DNA from: Anoxybacteroides tepidamans | GTDB lineage: Bacteria > Bacillota > Bacilli > Bacillales > Anoxybacillaceae | Reading direction: 5' to 3' | Assembly: GCF_014201465.1 (NCBI RefSeq) | Contig: NZ_JACHEP010000001.1 | Location: 414,833-478,832 of the forward strand | Length of the DNA: 64,000 nt | Shown: positions 1 to 7,405 of the stretch, piece after piece | Layout of the letters: each line of letters begins with the position of its first letter | How positions within the stretch are numbered: position 1 is the first letter of the stretch | The notes under the pieces: generated by a model | What the model was told of the DNA's origin: nothing | Seen by the model: only the letters and a program-made list of their open reading frames with translations | Databases searched by the model: none | Made by a program: the position numbers and the translations under genes

Positions 1-95
1 TCGGGGAGTTGCAGGTCACCATTCTGAGCGTAGGAGAAACCATTGCCGATGAGGTGTTTGAGATTCCTAGAAATGTGAAGCTGATCGAGCCATAA
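1..95 (+). CDS. 3' end of an unidentified gene (partial)
   Basis: An open frame enters from the window edge (frame 3) and runs 30 codons to a TAA at 93-95. The visible residues end in the acidic and hydrophobic segment ADEVFEIPRNVKLIEP. I do not recognise the family from this short tail. It is followed by decayed DNA, so this gene may be the last intact one before a degraded region. The start lies outside the window. Confidence 0.5.
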   Translation, partial: GELQVTILSVGETIADEVFEIPRNVKLIEP

Positions 96-250
96 TTCAG
101 AGAAACTTCATTGTTCAGCTGTTTTTAAATACAACAGGCTAAAGCTTATTTGAATTTTGTAACAGTGGACATAGTGGGGAAGTTGATCATATCTATAGTT
201 ATAGATGATGACAGAAAAAAGTGGCATGCAAGATGTATGATCATATACCC

Positions 251-652
251 TTGGCTAGTCTGTATAGCATCGTCGTTTTGTGAGTGGTCTGTTTTGCTTT
301 TGTGTTTCAGTGTCACATTACAGGTATGGCCGATATGGTGGCTGCTATGGGGATTGGCATGACCGACGAGCTAGGTATAGGCATGGTTTTGGGCATCATC
401 CAAGGAAATTATTTTTTTCAGGCAACGGTCTTAGTTAGGCATATTGGCTGGTATTATCTTCGGTTTTTTGTGAGGAATTTCATTTGGACTGGCGGCCATA
501 GTGGATTGGGATCTCAGCTGGTGTTATCGGTGGAATGATGGGAGCGATGACTCGTGCCATGATCCCTGCTGAACATGACACTGTCTATGATTAAAATTAT
601 CTTTGTGTTGTCAATGGGTATGTATGTTATTATCTATTTGCTGCTTCACTAG
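251..652 (+). pseudogene. Decayed small Gly/Met-rich membrane protein gene
   Basis: Three frames can be stitched into one membrane protein. From about 251 the frame reads LASLYSIVVL, meets an in-frame TGA at 281-283, and resumes with VVCFAFVFQCHITGMADM and a Gly/Met-rich helix. A shift near 430 restores LGILAGIIFGFF. Another near 500-520 restores AGVIGGMMGAMTRAMIPAEH. A last one near 580 gives LSMIKIIFVLSMGMYVIIYLLLH ending at TAG 650-652. At least one nonsense and three frameshift changes are needed, so I call a pseudogene. The intact ancestor was probably a multi-helix integral membrane protein of about 130 residues with glycine-zipper helices; its function is unknown to me. Confidence 0.6.
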
Positions 653-676
653 GAAGCCGATCTCCATCAGAATAGA

Positions 677-1065
677 TCAGAACATATGAGATGGATCAAA
701 ATGATGTTGCCCAAATCTTCTCTGCTCTTTATCATTGTCTGTTTTTTTATTCATGTCTACCAACGCTGGAGCGAATAGGGGCAAAGAAAGAAGTAGATGA
801 AGCACCACATCCTTCTCACAGCATGGTGGAAGAGGAAAGTCTATAAAATTGCGTCGGATCTCCACCTCCCCAAAGATCGTCTGGATTCGTACCGTTCGTT
901 TATCTTTTAGGTCATAGCGTTTTTTTTATCTCGTTGCTTGGCTTGCTCTTCATCCAGCCATTCCAATACCTGTTGTAGCATTTCTCCATACGTTTTTTGC
1001 AACATCGAAAACAATTCCGCTTCTAGCTCTTTTAATGTTTGCCCACCTGTGATAAACTGTTGCAT
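677..1065 (-). pseudogene. UPF0236/ISLre2-type transposase remnant
   Basis: The ATG at 1065 opens a frame beginning MQQFITGGQTLKELEAEL, typical of UPF0236 (ISLre2 family) transposase N-termini. It stops after 52 codons (907) because an 8-A run near 925 has put it out of frame. In the next frame the family sequence continues as YDLKDKRTVRIQTIFGEVEIRRNF to about 830. Beyond that the similarity I recognise ends, and an unrelated-looking tail runs to a stop at 677. Full-length members are over 400 residues, so this is a 5' fragment with a frameshift. It lies just downstream of glpP, where glpFKD would be expected. Confidence 0.65.
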
Positions 1066-1126
1066 AGGACTCTCTTCCCTCCTTTGTGGTTAGGTGGCAC
1101 TTATCACCATACAGGAAGAGAGTCCT
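1066..1126. repeat. 13-bp perfect inverted repeat upstream of the transposase remnant
   Basis: AGGACTCTCTTCC (1066-1078) is repeated exactly in inverse at 1114-1126, 35 bp apart and immediately outside the transposase start codon. On the plus strand it is followed by TTTTT, so it could act as a terminator shielding the transposase from outside transcription. It may belong to the IS end. Confidence 0.6.
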
Positions 1127-1251
1127 TTTTGCATCTTTTTTGCTCATCCTCCTTCTGTTCAAGAAACCTCCCCCTTGAACCATACGAAAGAGGACTTACC
1201 TTCCTCCGACTTTTACTCATACATTTATTTGTGCCGCGATATCTAGCATGG

Positions 1252-1815
1252 CTAGCGCGCGTTTTGATAATGTTCCCACAGCTCTTTTTTCGATGTTGTA
1301 ATCGCGCTCGCTCCAGCTGCTAGCGCGCGTTCAACATCATCGACCGTACGAACAAGCCCTCCAGCAAAAATCGGAACACCTGTCCGTTCCTTCACTTCCC
1401 GGATGACATGCGGCATCGCCCCCGGCATCACTTCAATAAAATCCGGCTTCGTCTTTTCAATGAGCTGATAGCTCTTTTCAAGCGCATGCGAGTCTAAAAG
1501 GAAAATGCGTTGGATCGCCAACACCTTTTTTTGCTTCGCCTTGACGATCACGCTTCCTCTTGTTGAAATCAACCCACACGGCTTGAATTCTTGACATAAA
1601 TATTCCGCCGCATACTCATCGTGACTCAATCCTTGGATTAAATCCGCATGGACGATCAAGCTTTTTCCGCATTGGCGCGCGTAATGGAACACGCTTTTCA
1701 GCTGCGAAAGATGTAGCTCTAACAACACCGCGAGTCCGTATGAACTAGTTAAAAACGTTTCAAAGTCTTTCATTGTTTTGATAGCAGGAATGATTTTTTG
1801 CTGATGAATCGTCAA
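1252..1815 (-). CDS. glpP: Glycerol uptake operon antiterminator GlpP
   Basis: GlpP is a cytoplasmic RNA-binding regulator. With glycerol-3-phosphate it promotes read-through of leader terminators of glp genes in Bacillus. The 187-residue length fits the family, and so do the TIM-barrel-like segments PDFIEVMPGAMP and PIFAGGLVRT near the C-terminus. The start is the TTG at 1813-1815, preceded by GAGGAGAG at good spacing, giving a protein that begins MTIHQQK. The glpF/glpK/glpD genes that usually follow are absent; IS remnant and decayed DNA occupy that side. A 54-codon ORF sits directly upstream and ends inside the glpP ribosome-binding site. Confidence 0.9.
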   Translation of the reverse strand: MTIHQQKIIPAIKTMKDFETFLTSSYGLAVLLELHLSQLKSVFHYARQCGKSLIVHADLIQGLSHDEYAAEYLCQEFKPCGLISTRGSVIVKAKQKKVLAIQRIFLLDSHALEKSYQLIEKTKPDFIEVMPGAMPHVIREVKERTGVPIFAGGLVRTVDDVERALAAGASAITTSKKELWEHYQNAR

Positions 1816-1827
1816 AAATATCTCTCC

Positions 1828-1992
1828 TCATCCATTATTCTTCACAACATCGACTGTTGCCAAACAAGACGGAGAGATCATCGCCCGCGGCTTGCACGCG
1901 CTTATTTTAATCCCTCGCTTTTGAAATTTCTCAATGACGTGCCGAATGTCCTTCTTTTGGCGATTCACTGCTCCGTGTAAATGGTCTTCCAT
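1828..1992 (-). CDS. Small 54-residue ORF coupled to glpP
   Basis: The ATG at 1992 is preceded by AAAGGTGAG and opens a 54-codon frame beginning MEDHLHGAVNRQKKDIRHVI. Its TGA (1830-1828) overlaps the glpP Shine-Dalgarno, a layout expected of translational coupling. It is rich in basic residues with no membrane segment. I know no family for it. It could be a genuine small protein or a leader peptide; it could also be fortuitous. Support is the RBS and position only. Confidence 0.35.
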   Translation of the reverse strand: MEDHLHGAVNRQKKDIRHVIEKFQKRGIKISACKPRAMISPSCLATVDVVKNNG

Positions 1993-2031
1993 GCCTCTTC
2001 TCACCTTTCTTCTTCACTATTTCAGTTCTCA

Positions 2032-3429
2032 CTAAACGGCTTTAGGAATGAATAATTCCACCGTTGTTCCTGCTCCGACTTCGCTTTCGATGGCAATTTG
2101 CCCACCGTATTTATCGACAATTTCCTTTGCGATTGCAAGCCCAAGCCCTACTCCGCCTTTCTCACGACTTCTTGCCTTATCAACCCGATAAAAGCGTAAA
2201 AACACTTTTTCTAATTCGTCACGCGGAATCCCAATTCCTTGATCGATCACAGAAAGCGAAACATATTTTCCATCTTCCTTTAAACGAATGGTGATCTTTT
2301 TGCTTTGTTGCGAATATTTCACTGCATTATCTAGTAAAATTAACAAAAGCTGTTCCAAATGATGCTTCGCTATTCGGACGAATGCTTTGTCCCTTAACTC
2401 ATCGACCATCATAAACTGAAAGCTCGGATGTAAAACCCGAAAGTTTTTCACGATTTGTTCCGCTGCTTCTTTCGGAGAAATTGGCTGAAGATCTGAAGGC
2501 ACCGTAATCACTTCCGCGTGCGATAAATCCAACAGTTCAAGCGCGAGCTTTTTCAAGCGACCGACTTCTTGTGACGCCGCTTCTAACGATTCTTCTAAAA
2601 TATCGCGATTATTTTTCCCCCATCGTTTTAACAGCGAAAGATGCCCTTCTAAAATCGCAATCGGAGTGCGTAATTCATGGGATGCATCTTCGATAAACTG
2701 CTTCTGTTGATGAAAAGAATGCTCAATTTCGTCCATCATTTCATTAAACATCACCATCAATTCGGACATTTCATCGTTTGAACGCGGAATGTCGATTCGT
2801 TCTTGGAATCCTTTATTTTTAATGTTCATCATCGTTTTCGTTACCGCTTGCAGACGCCCGACGAAATGTTTGGCAATGAACAGTCCAATCAACGCGCTCA
2901 TCATCATCGCAACGACGCCGATCAACGTCATAATGAAAAACAACATCCTCGCCATTCGTTGAAATTTCACGAGATGACGGACCATTTCAATCGTTCCGTT
3001 CATCGACAAAAGATGTAATGGCTTGCGCAAAATAATCGAACGCTCATCATTCACCGAATGATAATCAATTTCTAAATTTTTCGGTCTCTCCGTTGGAAAC
3101 AACGAAACGGAAGCATGGTTCGCAACTGAAACGATGACATTTCCTTTTTCATCAAGAATGCGGATCGCTTGATATTTTTCATTTAATTTTTCAAGCAATG
3201 GTTTACTTTCGCGAATATCTTTCCAAGATAGATTACGTTTCTCTGTGTAATAAGTTTCAATTTCTTCGATCGTTTTTTTCATCGTTTTTTCTTCTTCGTT
3301 CAGCAGCCACTGTTTCACCGTTTCATATTGCAAGTATGTAAACAAAAAGTAAATGACAAAAATCACCGACGCTGAAAGAAACGTAAGCTTCCATTTTAAT
3401 GAGACGTTTTCCAGACGAAAAAGTTTCAT
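2032..3429 (-). CDS. Sensor histidine kinase (OmpR-partner type)
   Basis: This is a membrane histidine kinase of 465 residues, similar in layout to YkoH/ArlS. A first membrane helix lies near residues 15-33, an extracellular sensing region follows to about 160, and the second helix is near 165-185. Then come a HAMP linker, the HisKA box with the phospho-accepting His in ASHELRTP near residue 250, and the ATPase domain with N box (LLDNAVKYS), G1 (DQGIGIP) and G2 (GGVGLGLA). The ATG overlaps the regulator stop by 4 bp (ATGA), so both are translated together. The signal sensed is unknown. Confidence 0.9.
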   Translation of the reverse strand: MKLFRLENVSLKWKLTFLSASVIFVIYFLFTYLQYETVKQWLLNEEEKTMKKTIEEIETYYTEKRNLSWKDIRESKPLLEKLNEKYQAIRILDEKGNVIVSVANHASVSLFPTERPKNLEIDYHSVNDERSIILRKPLHLLSMNGTIEMVRHLVKFQRMARMLFFIMTLIGVVAMMMSALIGLFIAKHFVGRLQAVTKTMMNIKNKGFQERIDIPRSNDEMSELMVMFNEMMDEIEHSFHQQKQFIEDASHELRTPIAILEGHLSLLKRWGKNNRDILEESLEAASQEVGRLKKLALELLDLSHAEVITVPSDLQPISPKEAAEQIVKNFRVLHPSFQFMMVDELRDKAFVRIAKHHLEQLLLILLDNAVKYSQQSKKITIRLKEDGKYVSLSVIDQGIGIPRDELEKVFLRFYRVDKARSREKGGVGLGLAIAKEIVDKYGGQIAIESEVGAGTTVELFIPKAV

Positions 3430-4100
3430 GATCGCATCACATATCCAGCACCACGTACCGTTTGGATATAGCGTTCCTTGTCTGTTTCATCTAACTTATG
3501 ACGTAAATATCGAACGTATACGTCGACGACGTTTGTTTCTACTTCCGTATCAAACCCCCATACTTTATTAAGCAACGCATCTCTTGTAAGAACGATATCA
3601 ACGTTTTGTAAAAACGTTACCAGCAAATCATATTCCCGCTTCGTCAGTTCGACGACTTGTCCTTCTTTTTTCACAACGCGTGCTTTCATATCAACGACAA
3701 GGTCTTTAAATGTTAAGCATTCCTGCTCGGACGAAGGATGAATGCGGCGAAATAGGGCACGAATGCGGGCTAACAATTCCTCAATCGCAAACGGTTTCAC
3801 AATATAGTCGTCTGCGCCGCTATCTAATCCCATCACGCGATCAAATACGCTATCCCTTGCCGTAATCATAATCACTGGGGTTTGCTTGACCGCTCGCAGC
3901 CGACGACATACTTCCATCCCGTTTAGGCTTGGAAGCATTAAATCCAATAAAATGAGCCCCCAATCCTCGGATAAAGCAAGTTCTAGTCCTTCTCTGCCGT
4001 CATGGCACACGCTCACTTCATATCCTTCATGAAGTAAATCGAGTTCAATAAACCGCGCTAAATTGGCTTCATCTTCAATAATTAAAATGCGTTTGTTCAT
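3426..4100 (-). CDS. OmpR-family response regulator
   Basis: The 224-residue protein has a receiver domain (acidic pocket E9/D10, phospho-acceptor D53 in LLDLMLP, Lys in VKPF near 102) and a C-terminal winged-helix DNA-binding domain (ELTKREYDLL ... VDVYVRYLRHKLD ... VRGAGYVMR). It is most like ArlR/YkoG regulators and acts with the kinase encoded immediately downstream. The start ATG at 4100 has an AGGAGGGAAAACA-type RBS. Its target genes cannot be read from sequence; the downstream pair is glpP-proximal but on a separate transcript unit by spacing. Confidence 0.92.
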   Translation of the reverse strand: MNKRILIIEDEANLARFIELDLLHEGYEVSVCHDGREGLELALSEDWGLILLDLMLPSLNGMEVCRRLRAVKQTPVIMITARDSVFDRVMGLDSGADDYIVKPFAIEELLARIRALFRRIHPSSEQECLTFKDLVVDMKARVVKKEGQVVELTKREYDLLVTFLQNVDIVLTRDALLNKVWGFDTEVETNVVDVYVRYLRHKLDETDKERYIQTVRGAGYVMRS

Positions 4101-4180
4101 TGTTTTCCCTCCTAACCTTTATCATATCAAAAAGAAATGCTAACCGCCCGAAGCAGTCAGCAAATATATTTTCGTATCAG

Positions 4181-4272
4181 GCGTGTTGATTAACCAATAA
4201 AAAGCTAACCTAATGTTTAAACCGGATATATAAACTTATTATACCTTTATAACAATAATGGATAATCAACAC
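4181..4272. repeat. Short repeat with 10-bp inverted ends
   Basis: A 23-bp sequence at 4181-4203 recurs exactly at 36441-36463. Its inner 10 bp GTGTTGATTA (4183-4192) is matched in inverse by TAATCAACAC at 4263-4272, bounding about 90 bp of A+T-rich intergenic DNA. This resembles a tiny non-coding inverted-repeat element or a relic of one. Confidence 0.5.
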
Positions 4273-4289
4273 TTATGTTGTCGTATAAT

Positions 4290-4400
4290 TTATGAATGTT
4301 TGTCAAACAAATCGATAAATGCTTGAACAATTTCGATGAATTGATACGTAAGCAAAGATACGGCTGTTCCTGAGAAAAAAAGTGTAATCACCATCCGCAT
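4290..4400 (-). CDS. 36-residue single-pass membrane peptide
   Basis: The ATG at 4400 has a very strong RBS (GGGAGGAGA, about 7 nt upstream). It encodes 36 residues beginning MRMVITLFFSGTAVSLL, with one hydrophobic helix (about 3-30) and a charged end DLFDKHS. A longer upstream in-frame reading exists, but it lacks an RBS and a plausible sequence. The peptide lies between the two-component regulator and the Hsp20 gene. Function unknown; small membrane peptides like this are common in Bacillaceae. Confidence 0.55.
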   Translation of the reverse strand: MRMVITLFFSGTAVSLLTYQFIEIVQAFIDLFDKHS

Positions 4401-4636
4401 ATGCTCTCCTCCCTTCTTGATGCCGGCCTCTTCTTTGCTGGAAAGGATTGAGCTGTGGATGCACAGAACATACCGATGCATTTCGACGAACGTTGCTACC
4501 GGCTTTTTCGTTAACGTTTCCATCATAATCGATCAATCTTAAAAATAGATGAGATTTCTCTAAAAAAATAACAGTGACCTTTTTCAACGGTGGCACATAC
4601 ATTTAAAGAAGAGAATGAAGAAAGGAGTTGAATACG

Positions 4637-5104
4637 GTGAACGATCATTTGCAGCCGCCTATGAGAAAAAAGGGGAACGAGGAGCCACTGCAGCGTTTAT
4701 GGGAGATGGTGGACCAATTTTTTGACGAACGGCCGCTCAAAAAAATGTTTGAAACGCTCGATGAATATTTTCATGAAACGTTTTCGCGCTCGTATATTCC
4801 AATCAATATCCATGAAACAGCTACCGAATACGTCATTACCGCCCACCTTCCAAACGTCAACCGCCATCAAGTTCAACTTGAATTTGATGACAGCATGTTA
4901 CATCTCACCATTCAAAATAATGAAGTGATCGAGTCGACAGATGAGCAAAACAACGTGTATAAAAAACGGCGCATGTATCAAAACATGACGCGGACGATTC
5001 CGCTTCCTTACCCCGTAACAGAAAAAGAAATTAAAGCATCGTTGGAAAATAACGAACTGATCATTCGTCTGCCGCAAAAGAAAAAATTTATTAATATTGA
5101 TTAA
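4637..5104 (+). CDS. Hsp20/alpha-crystallin small heat-shock protein
   Basis: This is a 155-residue small heat-shock or coat-associated protein. The alpha-crystallin domain spans about residues 55-140 (PINIHETATEYVITAHLPNV, then the characteristic RTIPLPYPV and IKASLENNELIIRLP). Such proteins hold unfolded clients; in B. subtilis relatives include YocM and the coat protein CotM. I chose the GTG at 4637 because AAAGGAG ends 9 nt before it; the TTG at 4628 abuts the RBS. A SigE-like CATACATT lies about 40 bp upstream, which hints at sporulation expression but is weak evidence. Confidence 0.85.
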   Translation: MNDHLQPPMRKKGNEEPLQRLWEMVDQFFDERPLKKMFETLDEYFHETFSRSYIPINIHETATEYVITAHLPNVNRHQVQLEFDDSMLHLTIQNNEVIESTDEQNNVYKKRRMYQNMTRTIPLPYPVTEKEIKASLENNELIIRLPQKKKFINID

Positions 5105-5131
5105 AAAAGGTGCATGCATGCGCCTTTTTTT
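5103..5131 (+). terminator. Intrinsic terminator after the hsp20 gene
   Basis: GGTGCA pairs with TGCGCC around a TGCA loop, extended by an A-run before and a T-run after, directly after the stop codon. It can work on both strands. Confidence 0.75.
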
Positions 5132-5288
5132 ACAAACTTTTATCCTTTTTCATCTGTTGGATTTCATGATTGAGAGGGATTAACCATACATACTTTTTAT
5201 CTGGTTGATGAATTCTATGACCATCAGAGATAATGCCGCGAAAGTCGTCGCGACATTCAAAGTATTTTTCATATGGAGGCGAATGATC

Positions 5289-5543
5289 ATGGAAACAACG
5301 TTAGCGAATTTGCGGGAAGTGCTGTCGAATTATTTGGACTACCATACGGCCATCCCGCGGCACATTTATCAAAAATTGCATGAAAAACCGTATGAAAGCG
5401 AAGAAGCGTTCGTCCGCGATTTATCACCACAAGAAATTGCCTTTTTAAATCGCATCTTGCCACGTGAAATCCACTATGCGATGAACGAACGGGATGCGGT
5501 ACGCATCCATCATTTAAACGAAGTGTATGAACTATTATTTTAA
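5289..5543 (+). CDS. csgA: Forespore-specific small protein CsgA
   Basis: The 84-residue product matches B. subtilis CsgA (82 residues), a SigG-dependent sporulation protein. Conserved features include LREVLSNYL near the start, the central FVRDLSPQEIAFLN and the end LNEVYELLF. The ATG at 5289 is 9 nt after GGAGG (5275-5279); the ATG two codons earlier is too close. A hairpin terminator follows. Its molecular role in spores is not established. Confidence 0.8.
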   Translation: METTLANLREVLSNYLDYHTAIPRHIYQKLHEKPYESEEAFVRDLSPQEIAFLNRILPREIHYAMNERDAVRIHHLNEVYELLF

Positions 5544-5549
5544 TACGAA

Positions 5550-5580
5550 AAGGTGTCCTCCACTGTTTCGGACACCTTCT
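5550..5580. terminator. Bidirectional terminator between csgA and yppG
   Basis: AAGGTGTCC (5550-5558) pairs with GGACACCTT (5570-5578). A-rich and T-rich flanks allow use by both convergent genes. Confidence 0.75.
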
Positions 5581-5915
5581 TACTTTTTAAACGTACTGAT
5601 TAACCCTTTCAGCACACCGTTGGCTTGGTTGATCGTATTAATCATTTGCCCCATCGTGTTCATCATTTTATTAATATCGTACGTTCCATCCGAATTTTTA
5701 AATTGCGACATGAGCGATTGAATGGCAGGTGTCGGCGGCTTCAACATCGGGTTTGACTTCGGGTATGGCGTCGGGTATGAAGCTCCTGTGTACTGCCCAA
5801 CCGGCCAATACGAATACGCCTGATGATACAAGTGCGGATTCCATCCCCCATAATGCGGTGAATGAGAAAACGGCGGCGGAAAGGAAACGCGATATGGATA
5901 CGGATATCGATACAT
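5580..5915 (-). CDS. yppG: YppG-like spore-coat-type protein
   Basis: The protein has 111 residues. The N-terminal half is Tyr/Pro/His-rich (MYRYPYPYRVSFPPPF ...), and the C-terminal half (about 65-111) carries the conserved YppG module SLMSQFKNSDGTYDINKMM ... GLISTFKK. The ATG at 5915 follows GTGGGGGATG. YppG proteins are small, conserved in spore formers and probably associated with the coat; the function is not established. Its neighbours yppF and yppE keep the B. subtilis order, though strands alternate here. Confidence 0.75.
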   Translation of the reverse strand: MYRYPYPYRVSFPPPFSHSPHYGGWNPHLYHQAYSYWPVGQYTGASYPTPYPKSNPMLKPPTPAIQSLMSQFKNSDGTYDINKMMNTMGQMINTINQANGVLKGLISTFKK

Positions 5916-6085
5916 ACACCATCCCCCACTTTCTAGGCTACCATTAGTATATGTGCCATATAAGCAGAAGGTGAACAGAGGCATGTCATAAGTTGTCGGA
6001 AGTTTCAATTTTTTGAATTTACGCAAATGATCGATTTTCATGATAAGATGAATAAAAAACAAGATGGATGAAGGGGGCATGCACG

Positions 6086-6286
6086 ATGAACGCAACAGAG
6101 TTAAAAAACAAATTTATCGCCATGAAAAACTATGAACCGTCCGACTTAAATGAACTGCTCGATTTTGCGCGCCAAGTATATTTGCGCGGCGAAATCACGA
6201 TTGTCCAATATCGCGACATCACCCGTGAACTGGAAATAGCGGGCGCTTACAAGCCGGAACAAAAAAACGAATATGTGGGTTTATAA
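6086..6286 (+). CDS. yppF: YppF-like protein
   Basis: The 66-residue protein begins MNATELKNKFIAMKNYEP and contains LLDFARQVYLRGEITIVQYRDITRELE, the YppF pattern (B. subtilis 62 residues). It is predicted helical and cytoplasmic. The ATG at 6086 is 8 nt after AAGGGGG; an upstream ATG sits inside the RBS and was not used. Function unknown. Confidence 0.75.
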   Translation: MNATELKNKFIAMKNYEPSDLNELLDFARQVYLRGEITIVQYRDITRELEIAGAYKPEQKNEYVGL

Positions 6287-6287
6287 T

Positions 6288-6313
6288 CGGGAGCAGCTTT
6301 CTCCCGTTTTTTT
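6288..6313 (+). terminator. Terminator of yppF
   Basis: CGGGAG (6288-6293) pairs with CTCCCG (6301-6306), followed by seven Ts. Confidence 0.8.
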
Positions 6314-6364
6314 ACGTATATTTATCGTTCATTGAAACAAAGTAATGAACAAGGGGGTGGCATC

Positions 6365-6535
6365 ATGAGCAGAGGCGTTCATTTTCATCATAAGTTAAAA
6401 GGACACGAGCACGAACCGCCAAAACACGGCAAAAACGTCCCGCCGAAACAGACCGAACGAGTCGAATACGAAATCGGAACGGTAGCGACAGAAGAAGGTG
6501 GCCCTGTTTCAATCAAAGTCGAGAAAAATGAATAA
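6365..6535 (+). CDS. Small His/Lys-rich hypothetical protein
   Basis: The ATG at 6365 follows AAGGGGGTG and encodes 56 residues. The N-terminal half is His/Pro/Lys-rich (GVHFHHKLKGHEHEPPKHG). The C-terminal half is acidic (RVEYEIGTVATEEGG ... SIKVEKNE). There are no membrane segments. The His cluster could bind metal, but that is inference. A terminator follows. I do not recognise the family. Confidence 0.6.
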   Translation: MSRGVHFHHKLKGHEHEPPKHGKNVPPKQTERVEYEIGTVATEEGGPVSIKVEKNE

Positions 6536-6540
6536 ATATA

Positions 6541-6580
6541 AAAACGGCTTCCCTCCACGTTATCGGGACAGCCGTTTTTC
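6541..6580. terminator. Bidirectional terminator between the His-rich gene and yppE
   Basis: AAAACGGC (6541-6548) pairs with GCCGTTTTT (6571-6579). The yppE stop codon (6560-6562) lies in the loop. Confidence 0.7.
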
Positions 6581-6943
6581 ATTGTTCCCTTTTTTTAATC
6601 GATCGCTTACAAGCAAAAGCGTGTATTCGATTGATTGATGAAACTGCTTCATTCGCTGGCGCTTTGCAGCAGGATAAAACGCTTCAATGGCGATTTTTTC
6701 AATGTTTTCGGCCAGCGCCTCCATTTGTTGCGGATGAACATACTTCGGCCCGGCGGAGCGGATCCACGCCAGTGCCTCTTTTTTCCATTCATCCGCCGTC
6801 TGTTTAACTTCATCCGCAAATGGCTTGACCGTTTTAAAAAAATCCGGCTGTCCGCCATCCCAGTCCGTTTGTTCGGCAATTTGCAAAATGTCGTCATTAT
6901 ATTTCAGCAATTGCTTCGTAAGTTTCTCTAGCTGTTCGTACAT
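6560..6943 (-). CDS. yppE: YppE (DUF1798) family protein
   Basis: The 127-residue helical protein matches YppE/DUF1798 (about 123 residues) through MYEQLEKLTKQLL, the Trp-containing WKKEALAWIRS and KYVHPQQMEALAENI. The fold is an all-helix bundle; the biological role is unknown. The ATG at 6943 follows AAAGGAGAG. A longer in-frame reading upstream has no RBS. The gene is convergent with the His-rich gene and 28 bp from the next minus-strand gene. Confidence 0.8.
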   Translation of the reverse strand: MYEQLEKLTKQLLKYNDDILQIAEQTDWDGGQPDFFKTVKPFADEVKQTADEWKKEALAWIRSAGPKYVHPQQMEALAENIEKIAIEAFYPAAKRQRMKQFHQSIEYTLLLVSDRLKKGNNEKRLSR

Positions 6944-6971
6944 ACTATGTCCTCTCTCCTTTTGAAAGCCA

Positions 6972-7205
6972 TTATACAAAATGCAATTTCGACGGCACAA
7001 ATATTTTTTCTTCATCTTCTTCATCCATTCGCTGCTCAACGTGCCCGATTTGTTTTTCTAACTCCTGCATTTGTGCTTGTTGGAAATCGCATCGCTCTTG
7101 TATGAGATCATTGATGACATGTTCCATTTTCGCTTCGACTTGTTCCATAAGTTCTAACATTTCCCCTAGCTGCTTCTCCACTTCCTCTTTTTTTACCCAC
7201 CGCAT
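6972..7205 (-). CDS. Small coiled-coil protein (possibly YppD)
   Basis: The best start is the third of three consecutive ATGs (7205), 7 nt from GGAGG, giving 77 residues. Nearly all of it is predicted coiled coil (KKEEVEKQLGEMLELMEQVEAKM, then LEKQIGHVEQRMDEEDEE), ending IFVPSKLHFV. Its position between yppE and recU corresponds to yppD in B. subtilis, but I cannot confirm homology by eye. It is divergent from recU and no function is assigned. Confidence 0.6.
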   Translation of the reverse strand: MRWVKKEEVEKQLGEMLELMEQVEAKMEHVINDLIQERCDFQQAQMQELEKQIGHVEQRMDEEDEEKIFVPSKLHFV

Positions 7206-7368
7206 CATCATTCCTCCCATCACCCGTTTGCCTTTAAACATTCGCCATTTATTTCTTGCTCCCTTCACACTTGACAAAACTAGAGCCATTTCGACAAAGA
7301 AAGTGGTCTTTTTCGTTTCTTCGTACAATTTTGACATTTTCTTTATACACCCTATTCTTTCTTTCCTA

Positions 7369-7377
7369 TGGTATAAT
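7369..7377 (+). promoter_or_regulatory. Extended -10 promoter of recU-ponA
   Basis: TGGTATAAT is a consensus -10 with the extended TG motif, 29 bp before the recU start. No good -35 lies at 17 bp, as is usual for extended -10 promoters. Confidence 0.6.
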
Positions 7378-7405
7378 AAAAAACATTCAAAAGGAGATGA
7401 GGCAT

